Source of the DNA: G963422565 sp963422565
GTDB lineage: Bacteria; Pseudomonadota; Alphaproteobacteria; MPNO01
Direction: 5' to 3'
Assembly: GCA_963422565.1 (NCBI GenBank)
Contig: OY730228.1
Location: 3,038,001 to 3,102,000, forward strand
DNA length: 64,000 nt
Both the position numbers and the translations under genes were made by a program. Under the pieces are notes generated by a model. The model saw only the letters and a program-made list of their open reading frames with translations. It had not been told where the DNA came from and did no database searches. Shown here piece by piece: positions 15,190-23,162 of the stretch (position 1 is the stretch's first letter; each line of letters opens with the position of its first letter).

Positions 15190-17577
15190 TCAGGAGAGCC
15201 TGCCGACGGCCGAGAGGACCGCCTCCGGGGTTATCGGGTGGGCCGTGACCCGGGCGCCGAAGGGCCTCAGCGCGTCGTTGACCGCGTTCATTACCGCCGC
15301 CGGCGCGCCGCCCACGCCGGACTCGCCGACCCCCTTGGCGCCGAGCGTGGTCTCGGTGGTCGGCGTCTCGACATGCGCCACGTCGATGTCGGGCATCTCG
15401 CCCGCCATCGGGGTCAGATAGTCGACCATCGTCCCGTTCATAAGCTGGCCGTCGGGGCTGTAGAGGCAGTGTTCGTAGAGGCCGCCGCCAAGGCCCTGGA
15501 CGACGCCGCCGCGCACCTGCTCATCCGCCAGGAGCGGGTTGACGACCCGGCCGCAATCCTCGACCACCCAATGGTCGAGAAGTCGCAGGAAGCCGGTCTC
15601 GACATCGACCTCGACATGGGCGCCGTGAACGCCGTTGGCGAAGATGTAGATGCGATCGCGGAGGCGGAAATGCCGGGTCTGGGCGAGTTCCGGCTGCACG
15701 TCGTCGGGCAGTTCGCCCAACTGGAAATGGCCGATCCGTCCGATCTCGGTGAGCGAGAGCCGTACCCGGCCGGTGCCGGCATCGACGACATCCCCGACGG
15801 CGATGTCGAGCGTCTCCGGCCCGGCCTGGAGCAGCGCCCCGGCGATGCGCAGGATCTCGGCGCGGAGCGCCCGGCCGGCGAGAAGGGTGGCCTCGCCGCC
15901 GATCGCCGTCGCCCGGCTCGCATAGGTGCCGCCGCCATAGGGTGTCGCATCGGTGTCGCCCGAGATGACCCGCACGCTCTCCGCCGGCACCCCGACGGCG
16001 GTGGCCGCGATCTGGCGCATCACCGTGTCCGCGCCCTGGCCCTGTTCGGTCACGCCGACCGCGCAGAGCACGCCACCCGAGGGCTCGAGGCTCATCGTGC
16101 AGGCGTCCTGCGAGGCGATCGGCGCCCGGCCGGCCCCGTAATACCCCTCAGGGCCCGGCGCCGTTCCCTTGATGAACGCGGCCAGTCCGATCCCGCGAAA
16201 CACGCCGCGGCCGCGCAGCTGCGCCTGGGCGGCCCGGAGCCCGGCATAGTTCATGCGCGCGACCAGCTGCTCAAGACACGCCTGGTGAGAGAGATCCTGG
16301 ACATGGACGCCCGACGCCGTGCGCCGCGGATAGCCGTCGTCGGGCATCAGGTTGCGCCGCCGGATCTCGACCGGATCGAGACCCGCCCGCTCGGCCGCGA
16401 GATCGAGCAGAGCCTCGCCGACGCTGATGCCGATCGGATGGCCGACCCCGCGATACTGCGATGTCGGGACCGCATTCAGATAGACGATCCGTGCCTCGGC
16501 GCGGTAGGCCGGGTGCCGGTAGGGTCCGCCGGTGACGTTGAGCACCTGGTTCGCCTCGAACACGCTGGTGCGCGGGTATTGCGAATAGGCGCCGGCGGCA
16601 CTGAGATCGTCGATTTCCAGCGCCGTCATCTCGCCCGCGCCGTTGAGCGCCATCCGCGCCCGGATCCGATGCTCGCGCGCGTGGATATCCGAGATGAAGG
16701 ATTCGAGGCGGTCGGCGATGAATTTCACCGGCCGGCGGAGCCTGATCGCCAGCGCGGCGGTGGCGACCTCGTCGCCATAGGTGTGGATCTTGAGCCCGAA
16801 GGAACCGCCGACATCGGGCGCGACCACCCGGATCGCATGTTCTTCGACCGGCAGATGCCGGGCAAAGATCGTCCTGACCATGTGGGGGACCTGGCTCGAC
16901 GTATAGAGCGTCAACATCCGGGCGCCGGGATCGAAATCGGCGATGAGGGCGCGCGGCTCGAGGCTGACCGCGGTGTGCCGGCCGAACTCGTAGGTCTCCT
17001 CGACGATCAGTGCGGCCTCGGCGAAGGCGCGGTCGACATCGCCGGTCTCGATCCGCCGCTGCCAGGCGAGATTGTCGCCGAGCTCGGGGTGGATCGCCGC
17101 CGCGCCGCTCTCCAGCGCCGCGGTCTTGTCGATCACGGCGGGAAGCTCGCGCCAGTCGATCTCGACCAGCTCCGCCGCATCCTCCGCCTGGGCGCGCGTC
17201 TCCGCCACCACGATTGCCACGGGGTCGCCCTGCCAAGCCGCGCGTGCGACGGCCAACGCGTTCTGGCTCGCGGCCTTCATGCCCTCGAAGCTGGTCAGCA
17301 GCCCGCTCCAAGGCGGGCAGTCCGCCGCGAGATCGGCGCCGTCCACCACCGCGACCACGCCGGGCGCCGCGCGCGCTGCCGCGCAGTCGATCGCGGCGAT
17401 CTCCGCATGGGCGTAGGGGCTGCGGACGAAGGCGGCGTGGACCATCCGGGGGAGCTGGATGTCGTCGGTATAGTGCCCGCGGCCGGCCGCGGCGCGGCGC
17501 GCTCCGGCGCGTGGCAGGATGCGTCCGACATAGCTGTTCGGACCGTCGAACAGGGTCGCCGGAGGGGGGGTGGACAC
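15190..17577 (-). CDS. Xanthine dehydrogenase-family molybdopterin-binding large subunit, orphan
   Basis: A 795-residue CoxL/XdhB-like subunit. The GTG at 17577 is chosen because AGGAG lies 8 nt before it; the GTG at 17586 abuts the same Shine-Dalgarno sequence. Conserved parts include GRGHYTDDI, DVGGSFGLKIHTYGDE, GVTEQGQGADTVMRQIA and the base Glu in AKGVGESGVGG. The loop that in form-I CO dehydrogenase reads AYRCSFR is SQYRGVGHP here, so it is not a CO dehydrogenase. Genes for the matching FeS and FAD subunits are not adjacent, which is unusual; they may be encoded elsewhere. Substrate unknown, probably an N-heterocycle or aldehyde. Confidence 0.9.
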   Translation of the reverse strand: MSTPPPATLFDGPNSYVGRILPRAGARRAAAGRGHYTDDIQLPRMVHAAFVRSPYAHAEIAAIDCAAARAAPGVVAVVDGADLAADCPPWSGLLTSFEGMKAASQNALAVARAAWQGDPVAIVVAETRAQAEDAAELVEIDWRELPAVIDKTAALESGAAAIHPELGDNLAWQRRIETGDVDRAFAEAALIVEETYEFGRHTAVSLEPRALIADFDPGARMLTLYTSSQVPHMVRTIFARHLPVEEHAIRVVAPDVGGSFGLKIHTYGDEVATAALAIRLRRPVKFIADRLESFISDIHAREHRIRARMALNGAGEMTALEIDDLSAAGAYSQYPRTSVFEANQVLNVTGGPYRHPAYRAEARIVYLNAVPTSQYRGVGHPIGISVGEALLDLAAERAGLDPVEIRRRNLMPDDGYPRRTASGVHVQDLSHQACLEQLVARMNYAGLRAAQAQLRGRGVFRGIGLAAFIKGTAPGPEGYYGAGRAPIASQDACTMSLEPSGGVLCAVGVTEQGQGADTVMRQIAATAVGVPAESVRVISGDTDATPYGGGTYASRATAIGGEATLLAGRALRAEILRIAGALLQAGPETLDIAVGDVVDAGTGRVRLSLTEIGRIGHFQLGELPDDVQPELAQTRHFRLRDRIYIFANGVHGAHVEVDVETGFLRLLDHWVVEDCGRVVNPLLADEQVRGGVVQGLGGGLYEHCLYSPDGQLMNGTMVDYLTPMAGEMPDIDVAHVETPTTETTLGAKGVGESGVGGAPAAVMNAVNDALRPFGARVTAHPITPEAVLSAVGRLS

Positions 17578-17871
17578 GAGCTGCACTCCTGGCTGGGTGT
17601 TCGCGCGGCGGCGGCGGACGCTATCAGCAAAGCCGCCGGGGGGCCAGCCTAGGAGCCGGCAGCGCCGAGCCGGCCTCAGCCTGGGCGACCATCGCGCTCG
17701 GCGCGACGATGCCGGACAAGGCCGTGCGCGTCGGGGTCGGGACGATGCTTCCTTTCGCCTGACAGCTGGCCGGGAGGCAAGGGCGGACCCATGATCGCCA
17801 CGACCGAATTCGCGCCGATCCCGCAGTCTACGCGCCGACCCGCGACCGAGCGCAGGCGGCGCGGTCCGGGA

Positions 17872-18588
17872 TCATGCCCGGTCGAACAGCCGGCCGAGTC
17901 CGGGGAGCCGCGAGTCGTTGCCGAGCGTGCGCAGCGCCGACCACAGCAGCGTCTGGTTCGATGTCAGCACCGGGAGGCCCGCCGCCCGCTCCAGCGCCTC
18001 GATGGAGGCGAGCGTCGGAAGGTCGGTCGCGAGCAGCACCACTGCGTCGGCGCCGCGCTTGTCGATGCCGTCGACCAAAGCGGCGAGGCGTTCGGGCGGG
18101 ACCCGCGGCACCTCTGCCATAGCGGCGATGTCGAGCGTGGCCTGCCCGGTGACTCCGAGGCCGCGCGTCGAAAAGAACAGGGCAGCGCGCGCGTGCAGGG
18201 CTGCCGGATAGGGCGTTCCGAGCGCGATCCGGGCCACGCCGAGCGCTCGCAACGCGTCGCGGAGCGCCGTCCAGGCCGAGATGCAGACCGCGCCGGTACG
18301 CGCGGCGATCGCCGCCGTGCGGGCCTCGTTCCAGCCGGGCTCCATGACGAAGCCCGTCACCATGTCGGCATAGGCGATTACGTCGACCCCGGTAGCGGCC
18401 AGCTCCTCGACCGCGCGGTCGACATGGGCCTCCATCGCGCGGACGGCCTCGGGGGTCAGCGCGCCGCGGGCGAGTATGCGGGTCGCGTACAAGGCCATGC
18501 CCTCTGGCAGGCGGGGCCAGAGTTCCGGCTCGATCACCCCGTTATTGGCCGGGACGATCACGCCGATCCTGCCGCGCGCGCCAAACAT
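17872..18588 (-). CDS. Asp/Glu racemase-fold protein, maleate isomerase/arylmalonate decarboxylase-like
   Basis: A 238-residue protein with the maleate cis-trans isomerase/AMDase layout: GRIGVIVPANNGVIEPE at the start, GVDVIAYADMVTGF at about 68-80 and LLATDLPTLASIEALE near 185, then LPVLTSNQTLLWSALRTLG. In working isomerases the two central motifs carry the catalytic cysteines (for example YGCTSG and SCTNL); here both positions lack Cys and the only cysteine is Cys102. It is therefore a family member with altered chemistry or a non-catalytic role. It begins 6 bp after the dihydroorotase-like gene stop, so the two form an operon. Confidence 0.82.
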   Translation of the reverse strand: MFGARGRIGVIVPANNGVIEPELWPRLPEGMALYATRILARGALTPEAVRAMEAHVDRAVEELAATGVDVIAYADMVTGFVMEPGWNEARTAAIAARTGAVCISAWTALRDALRALGVARIALGTPYPAALHARAALFFSTRGLGVTGQATLDIAAMAEVPRVPPERLAALVDGIDKRGADAVVLLATDLPTLASIEALERAAGLPVLTSNQTLLWSALRTLGNDSRLPGLGRLFDRA

Positions 18589-18594
18589 CCCGCC

Positions 18595-19953
18595 TCAGCT
18601 CCAGTCGGGCTCGCCGCGCGGCACCCAGCGCCCCCGCGCCGGCCCTGCGACGGGTCGGCCCATCTCCGCGATCACCCTGCCGCGCAGCACCGTGAGCACC
18701 GGCCATCCGGTCAGCCGTTCCCCCTCGAACGGGGTATGCCGCGCGTACGAGTGCACATCCGCCGCGGCGACGACCCGCGCCCGCCCCGGATCTACCAAAG
18801 TGAGGTCACCGTCCATCCCGACCGAGAGGCGCCCCTTGCGGTCCCCGAGTCCGAACAGCCGGGCCGGCGTGCCGCACAGGAGGCGGGCGACGGCGGGCCA
18901 GGACAAGCAGCCTCGCGCCGCGAGATCCAGCACCGCCGCCGCGAGCGTCGCGAGCCCGGGGATTCCGCCCGGTACCCGCCACGGGTCGGCGCGCTCCTTC
19001 TGGTGGGGCGCGTGCGGGGCGTGATCGGAGGCGACGAAGTCGACATCGCCGGCAATGACGGCGCGTTCGGCGGCGGCGCGGTCCGCCGGGCTGCGGAGCG
19101 GTGGCACCATCAGGGCATGCGGTCCGTGCCGGGCGACGGCGGTGACGTCCAGGCGGAGATGATGCGGGGTGACCTCGACGGCGAGAGCGGGTTTCGGGTC
19201 GTCGTTTCGCGCCGCGGCGACCAGCGCGAAGCCGCGCGCCGTGGAAACTTGGCGGGCGACGATGCGGGCACCGGTCCGCCGTGCGGCCTCGATCATCTCC
19301 GCGAGGCCGCGCGCCTCGCCGGCCGGGTCTCGCGCCTCGACGAACGCCATGTGATCGCCGCGGCCGGCGAGGCGATCGAGCGCCGCCGCCACCATGGTCT
19401 GGCTGCCGGTATAGACGCCGAGCACACCGCCGCACGCCGCGGTCCGGCGCGCCGCCTCGACCAGAGCATCGGAATCGAGCCGTATCCCGTCCGGCGCATC
19501 CGACAGCAATCCCTCGAAGGAGGTGACGCCGGCGTTCCACAGCGAATCCAGGCGGTCGAGATTGTCGGGGACCGCCGCCGCCTGGGCGGTGAAATCGACC
19601 CGGCTCGCACCCTCTCCGGCGGCTCGCATGGCGGCGAGCCCTTCGAGATCGTCTACCGGCGGATCGGTATTCGGCATGCACATGACCGTGGTCACCCCGC
19701 CGCACGCCGCCCCGGCCGTGCCGCTCGCGAAGGTCTCCTTCTCGGGATAGCCGGGATCGCGCATATGGACATGCGCGTCGACGAAGCCCGGGAACAGGAG
19801 CCTGCCGCCGGCGTCGATCACGGTCTCGGCCGTTGCCCGGTCGACGGCGCCGATGACGGCCTCGATCCGGCCGTCGTCGGCGATCACCACCCCGCCGGGG
19901 CGCTCGCCCGATTCGTCGACCAGTATCGCGTCATGCACTGCGAGCAATGCCAT
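18595..19953 (-). CDS. Dihydroorotase-like amidohydrolase with altered metal ligands
   Basis: A 452-residue cyclic-amidohydrolase-family protein with DAHVHMRDPGYPEKETF (His61, His63, Arg65), CGGVTTVMCMPNT, EVTPHHL (about 262-266) and ASDHAPH (Asp310), all as in dihydroorotase/allantoinase. Two second-metal ligands are changed: SFEGL has Glu147 where relatives have the carboxylated Lys or Asp, and the HVST motif is QVST (Gln235). The site could bind one metal or use a different ligand set. True pyrC function is doubtful given the location in an operon with the racemase-fold gene; allantoinase would fit the purine operon 7 kb away but is not supported by the motifs. Confidence 0.85.
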   Translation of the reverse strand: MALLAVHDAILVDESGERPGGVVIADDGRIEAVIGAVDRATAETVIDAGGRLLFPGFVDAHVHMRDPGYPEKETFASGTAGAACGGVTTVMCMPNTDPPVDDLEGLAAMRAAGEGASRVDFTAQAAAVPDNLDRLDSLWNAGVTSFEGLLSDAPDGIRLDSDALVEAARRTAACGGVLGVYTGSQTMVAAALDRLAGRGDHMAFVEARDPAGEARGLAEMIEAARRTGARIVARQVSTARGFALVAAARNDDPKPALAVEVTPHHLRLDVTAVARHGPHALMVPPLRSPADRAAAERAVIAGDVDFVASDHAPHAPHQKERADPWRVPGGIPGLATLAAAVLDLAARGCLSWPAVARLLCGTPARLFGLGDRKGRLSVGMDGDLTLVDPGRARVVAAADVHSYARHTPFEGERLTGWPVLTVLRGRVIAEMGRPVAGPARGRWVPRGEPDWS

Positions 19954-20100
19954 CGTTTCCGTCCAGCGCCCGCTCTTCGGCCCGCCGTGCCCATATTACA
20001 TGCCCGGTACGGAGGCGGCGCGCCGCGCTCGGGCCGTCGCCATCTCCCTGGAGAGCGGGACCCCCACCCCCGTCGTCTCTTCAGAGAAAGGAGGAGTAGG

Positions 20101-20268
20101 ATGCGGATTATCCCGATCCTTCGAGGGAGAGGGCAGGGGAGGACGCGTTTCGGGATCGGATCCCGTGACGATCCGCGCCGTTGTCTCGCTCCGATGGACC
20201 GCCGGGACCCGACTGGGGACAATCGTTTCGGTCGGCGGAGAGAGCACGGATGGAACTCCGTATCCTGA
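20101..20268 (+). CDS. Possible small basic protein upstream of the cyclodeaminase gene
   Basis: An ATG at 20101 is preceded by AAGGAGGAG (20088-20096) at good spacing and opens a 55-codon frame rich in Arg (MRIIPILRGRGQGRTRF...). It overlaps the start of the next gene by 19 nt in another frame, so it might couple translation of that gene. The surrounding 19954-20249 spacer is purine-rich (GAGGGAGAGGGCAGGGGAGG at 20124-20143), so the Shine-Dalgarno match may be accidental. No family is recognised. Nothing else was seen in this spacer. Confidence 0.15.
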   Translation: MRIIPILRGRGQGRTRFGIGSRDDPRRCLAPMDRRDPTGDNRFGRRREHGWNSVS

Positions 20269-21257
20269 GCGAGGCCGATATACGCGGCCTGATCGACATG
20301 GACAGGGCGATCGAGCTCCAGGCCGAGGCCTTCGCCCGGCTGGCGGCCGGCGAGTCGGTCGAGGGGCTGCGCAGCTTCGTGCTCTCCGACTCGCCGCCGG
20401 GGGCCGCGATCTTCAACCCGGCATTCCTCGTCGGCGGCGGCGGGTTCGGCATCAAGATCGTCGCCGACTTCTACGGCAACCGCGAGAGGGGGCTCGCCCG
20501 CATGTCCTCTCTGGCCGTGCTGTTCGACGGGGCGAGCGGCCATCCGCGCACGGTGATGGAGGGCGGTCATCTGACCGATCTCAGGACGGGGGCCGGGACC
20601 GGGCTCGCCGCACGCCATCTCGCGCGGCCCGATTCGGCGACGGTGGCGATGATCGGGGCCGGCCGCGTCGCGCGCAATCAGCTCCAGGGGCTCGCGCGGG
20701 TCCGGCCGCTCAGGCGAGTCGTCCTCGCTGCCCGGAACGCGGAGCGCGGCCGTGCGTTCGCCCGTTGGGCGCGGACCCACGGCGCCGGCATTCCCGAGGA
20801 TGTCGCGCTCGCGGCGACCCCCGCCGAGGCGGTCGCCGAGGCTGATATCGTGGTTGCCGCGACCACCGCCGCGACGCCGGTCGTCGCCGGGGTCGACCTC
20901 CGGCCGGGAACGTTCGTGGTCAGCGCCGGCGCCCACGCCCCGACGGCGCGCGAAGTGGATTCGGAGGTCGTCGCCCGGGCCGCCAAGCGGGTCGTCGATA
21001 GCCGGCGGGACAGTCTCGACGCCGTCGGGGACTATGTGATCCCGATCGCCGAGGGGGTGATCGACCGCTGTGACGTCGCCGAGATCGCCGAGATCGTCGC
21101 CGGCACCCGGCCGGGCCGGGAGAGCGCCGCCGAGATCATCTATTACAAGTCGCTCGGCGTGCCCATCCAGGACCTCGTCACCGCGCAACATATCGAGGCG
21201 CGCGCGATCGAGGCCGGCGCCGGCACCCTCGTGGCCATCGGCGGCGATCACGACTGA
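20250..21257 (+). CDS. Ornithine cyclodeaminase / mu-crystallin family protein
   Basis: A 335-residue NAD(P)-dependent enzyme starting MELRILSEADIRGLIDMDRAIE. It carries the family's substrate-side Lys in GIKIVADFYGN, the HLTDLRTGAGTGLAARHLARPDS segment, a Rossmann motif MIGAGRVARNQLQGL and ATTAATPVVAG. The family includes ornithine cyclodeaminase, alanine dehydrogenase, ketimine reductases and metallophore (opine) synthases; the sequence alone does not separate them. Divergent from the dihydroorotase-like gene (about 300 bp apart). A second family member lies at 57272-58345 and is clearly different in sequence. Confidence 0.9.
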   Translation: MELRILSEADIRGLIDMDRAIELQAEAFARLAAGESVEGLRSFVLSDSPPGAAIFNPAFLVGGGGFGIKIVADFYGNRERGLARMSSLAVLFDGASGHPRTVMEGGHLTDLRTGAGTGLAARHLARPDSATVAMIGAGRVARNQLQGLARVRPLRRVVLAARNAERGRAFARWARTHGAGIPEDVALAATPAEAVAEADIVVAATTAATPVVAGVDLRPGTFVVSAGAHAPTAREVDSEVVARAAKRVVDSRRDSLDAVGDYVIPIAEGVIDRCDVAEIAEIVAGTRPGRESAAEIIYYKSLGVPIQDLVTAQHIEARAIEAGAGTLVAIGGDHD

Positions 21258-21398
21258 TCGGCGGCCCGTGGGCCTCGCGGACCGCCGCGCCGCGCGCTGC
21301 AGGCGGTCGGCAGCACCCGACGACCGGCCGGGGCCGGATGTCCGGCGACACGGCCGCAGACCGCCCCGGCGCCGAACGCGCGGACTCTCGCTCCCGCA

Positions 21399-22259
21399 TC
21401 ATCCCGGGCGCCCCGCCGCGATCGCCGCGCGGAGCTCAGGCGCCAGAGCGCGGGCGATCGCGCCGGCCAGCGCCGGCCAACGCGCCGCGAGGCCCGCCGC
21501 TTCCAGCCGCTCTTCCTGCCGGATTCGCACGATCTCGTCCCCGCCGCTATCGGCGAGGCGCCAGGAGAGCATGAGCCGTCGGGCTTCGCCGACCGGCTCC
21601 AGCGTTACCCGGCATTCGAGGAGCAGATCCGCGGCTTGGCGGTCGACCGCCATCCGCAGGCCGGTCGCGCGCAACACCCGCGCGGCCGCGGCGCGCAGCG
21701 GTGCGCCGTCGAGCGGCGGCGGCGCCCGAACGGGCGCGAGGAACAGGCGCGGGTCGGCCGCGATGCGCTCGGGCGAGGTGGTGGAACCGTCCCGCAGCAT
21801 CGCCGCGACGGCGTCGGCCGACAAATGGGCGAGCGACGCGATGAGCGGCGCCGCGCCCGACCGCCATGCCTCGTCGTCAGCATGAATCGCGAATCGGCGC
21901 ATGCCGCGGGCGCGCCCCTCGGGATCGACCAGTTTCCAGTCGAGCGCGACCTCGACCCGCTGGCCGCGCGCCGGCCGGACGACCGCCTCGCCGTAGACGA
22001 ACATGCTCCGCCGACCGCCCGAGGAAAAACCCGCCGGGATCCCGCGCCGGATTAGGGCTGCGACCAGCGCGCCGCGGAGCCCTTCGACGACCCGCGCGGG
22101 CGCCCCACCGAGATCCAGCAATGCGACCCCGTCGACTTGACGGGGCAGGAGAAGCTCGTCCGCAGGCGCGCCACCAAGCGGCACGAAGGGCCTCGGAAGC
22201 GGCTGGCAAGCGCCGACCGCCGCGAAAAAGACCGCCGCGGTCAGGGTCCCGCGGAACAT
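21399..22259 (-). CDS. Predicted outer-membrane or periplasmic lipoprotein, unknown function
   Basis: A 286-residue protein with a lipoprotein signal: hydrophobic TAAVFFAAVGAC ending in a VGA-C lipobox at Cys18. The mature part is rich in Arg and Ala, with no repeats and no domain I can name. It lies 38 bp after a 21-codon hydrophobic frame and 110 bp after pgeF, in the lgt operon, and Lgt is the very enzyme that would lipidate it. Function unknown. Confidence 0.7.
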   Translation of the reverse strand: MFRGTLTAAVFFAAVGACQPLPRPFVPLGGAPADELLLPRQVDGVALLDLGGAPARVVEGLRGALVAALIRRGIPAGFSSGGRRSMFVYGEAVVRPARGQRVEVALDWKLVDPEGRARGMRRFAIHADDEAWRSGAAPLIASLAHLSADAVAAMLRDGSTTSPERIAADPRLFLAPVRAPPPLDGAPLRAAAARVLRATGLRMAVDRQAADLLLECRVTLEPVGEARRLMLSWRLADSGGDEIVRIRQEERLEAAGLAARWPALAGAIARALAPELRAAIAAGRPG

Positions 22260-22297
22260 CCCGGACCGGCGTCGGGGGCGCTTCTCGGGGCCGTTCG

Positions 22298-22363
22298 TCA
22301 GAGCGCGCAGGTCGCCAGCAGCCCGAGCAGCAGGAGACCGGCGAAGACGATCAGATGCGGCAC
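22298..22363 (-). CDS. Possible 21-residue hydrophobic micropeptide after pgeF
   Basis: A GTG at 22363, six nucleotides after the pgeF stop, opens a frame of 21 codons translating to PHLIVFAGLLLLGLLATCAL after the initiator. The product would be a single membrane segment ending in LLATC, a plausible lipobox, followed by three residues. The position between two co-oriented genes suggests a tiny lipoprotein/entericidin-like peptide or a leader, but chance cannot be excluded. Confidence 0.3.
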   Translation of the reverse strand: MPHLIVFAGLLLLGLLATCAL

Positions 22364-22369
22364 CGCCGG

Positions 22370-23146
22370 TCACGGCGCGAGGGCGATACAAGAGAGGGCG
22401 CGACCGTAGTCCGGGTCGTCCAGAAGACGAGACCGCCGATAGCTGAAGAAACGCGCCGGGGCGGCGAAGCTGTCGATGCCGACCGTCGAGACCGCGGTCA
22501 GGCCGAGCGCCGCGAGTCTGGCCGCCACATAGCCGGCGAGGTCGAAGCGGCTGCGCCCCGCGGGATCGGGTGCGGTAAACCAGCGCCGGTTGTCCGCGTC
22601 CTCCGCCGCGAACAGCGCCGGAAATTCCGGTCCGACCTCGTAGGACGGCTGGCCGATGCAGGGCCCGACCGCGGCGACGATGCGGGCAGGGATCGCGCCC
22701 AGCGCTTCCATGGCCGCCACCGTCTCCGCCAACACCCCGGCGCGCGCGCCGCGCCAACCTGCATGGGCGGCGCCGATCACGCCGGCGGCCGGATCGGCGA
22801 GCAGCACGGCCGCGCAATCGGCGGTGAGAACGCCGAGGGCGCGGCCCGGTTCGACGGTGACCAGCGCATCGCCTTCGGTCCCCCCCGCGCCCGCCGGGCC
22901 GCCGATCCGAACCGCCCGGGCCGAATGGCGCTGGGCGAGCGTCCGCAGCGCCTCCGCCGGCAGGCCCAGCGCCCGCATCGCTCGGGCGCGATTTTCGGAC
23001 ACCGCCGCCGGATCGTCGCCGGAACCCGGACTGCAGTTGAGCGAGGCGTAGATACCCGTCGACACGCCGCCGCGGCGCGTGAAGAACCCGTGCCTCACGC
23101 CGGGAAGGCGGGCGAGGCCGTCGTCCGTGAGCATCGCGGCGACCAT
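22370..23146 (-). CDS. pgeF: Peptidoglycan editing factor PgeF (YfiH/laccase-domain protein)
   Basis: A 258-residue multicopper-oxidase-like (DUF152) protein: GVRHGFFTRRGGVSTGIYASLN at the start, TADCAAVLLADPAAGVIGAAHAGWRGA in the middle and GPCIGQPSYEVG, which supply the zinc-binding His/Cys/His residues. E. coli PgeF hydrolyses mis-incorporated amino acids from peptidoglycan precursors; related proteins act on adenosine. It follows the MidA-like methyltransferase by 16 bp and precedes the micropeptide and lipoprotein genes. An in-frame Met at codon 5 is another possible start. Confidence 0.93.
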   Translation of the reverse strand: MVAAMLTDDGLARLPGVRHGFFTRRGGVSTGIYASLNCSPGSGDDPAAVSENRARAMRALGLPAEALRTLAQRHSARAVRIGGPAGAGGTEGDALVTVEPGRALGVLTADCAAVLLADPAAGVIGAAHAGWRGARAGVLAETVAAMEALGAIPARIVAAVGPCIGQPSYEVGPEFPALFAAEDADNRRWFTAPDPAGRSRFDLAGYVAARLAALGLTAVSTVGIDSFAAPARFFSYRRSRLLDDPDYGRALSCIALAP

Positions 23147-23162
23147 GACGCGCGGCCGCGCC

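Noticed and set aside
15190..17577. Considered as form-I CO dehydrogenase large subunit (coxL).
   Set aside because: The diagnostic AYRCSFR loop is replaced by SQYRGVGHP and coxM/coxS are absent.
15238..17652. 804-codon plus-strand frame opposite the orphan Mo-hydroxylase subunit.
   Set aside because: Antisense shadow of a gene with clear XdhB-family motifs; no ribosome-binding site or domain.
18595..19953. Considered as allantoinase finishing the purine pathway.
   Set aside because: The N-terminal motif HMRDPGYPEKETF and MPNT are dihydroorotase-like, and two second-metal ligands are missing, so no specific hydrolase function is claimed.
19954..20249. Purine-rich spacer examined as a repeat element.
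   Set aside because: No second copy or clear inverted repeat could be found within the window.
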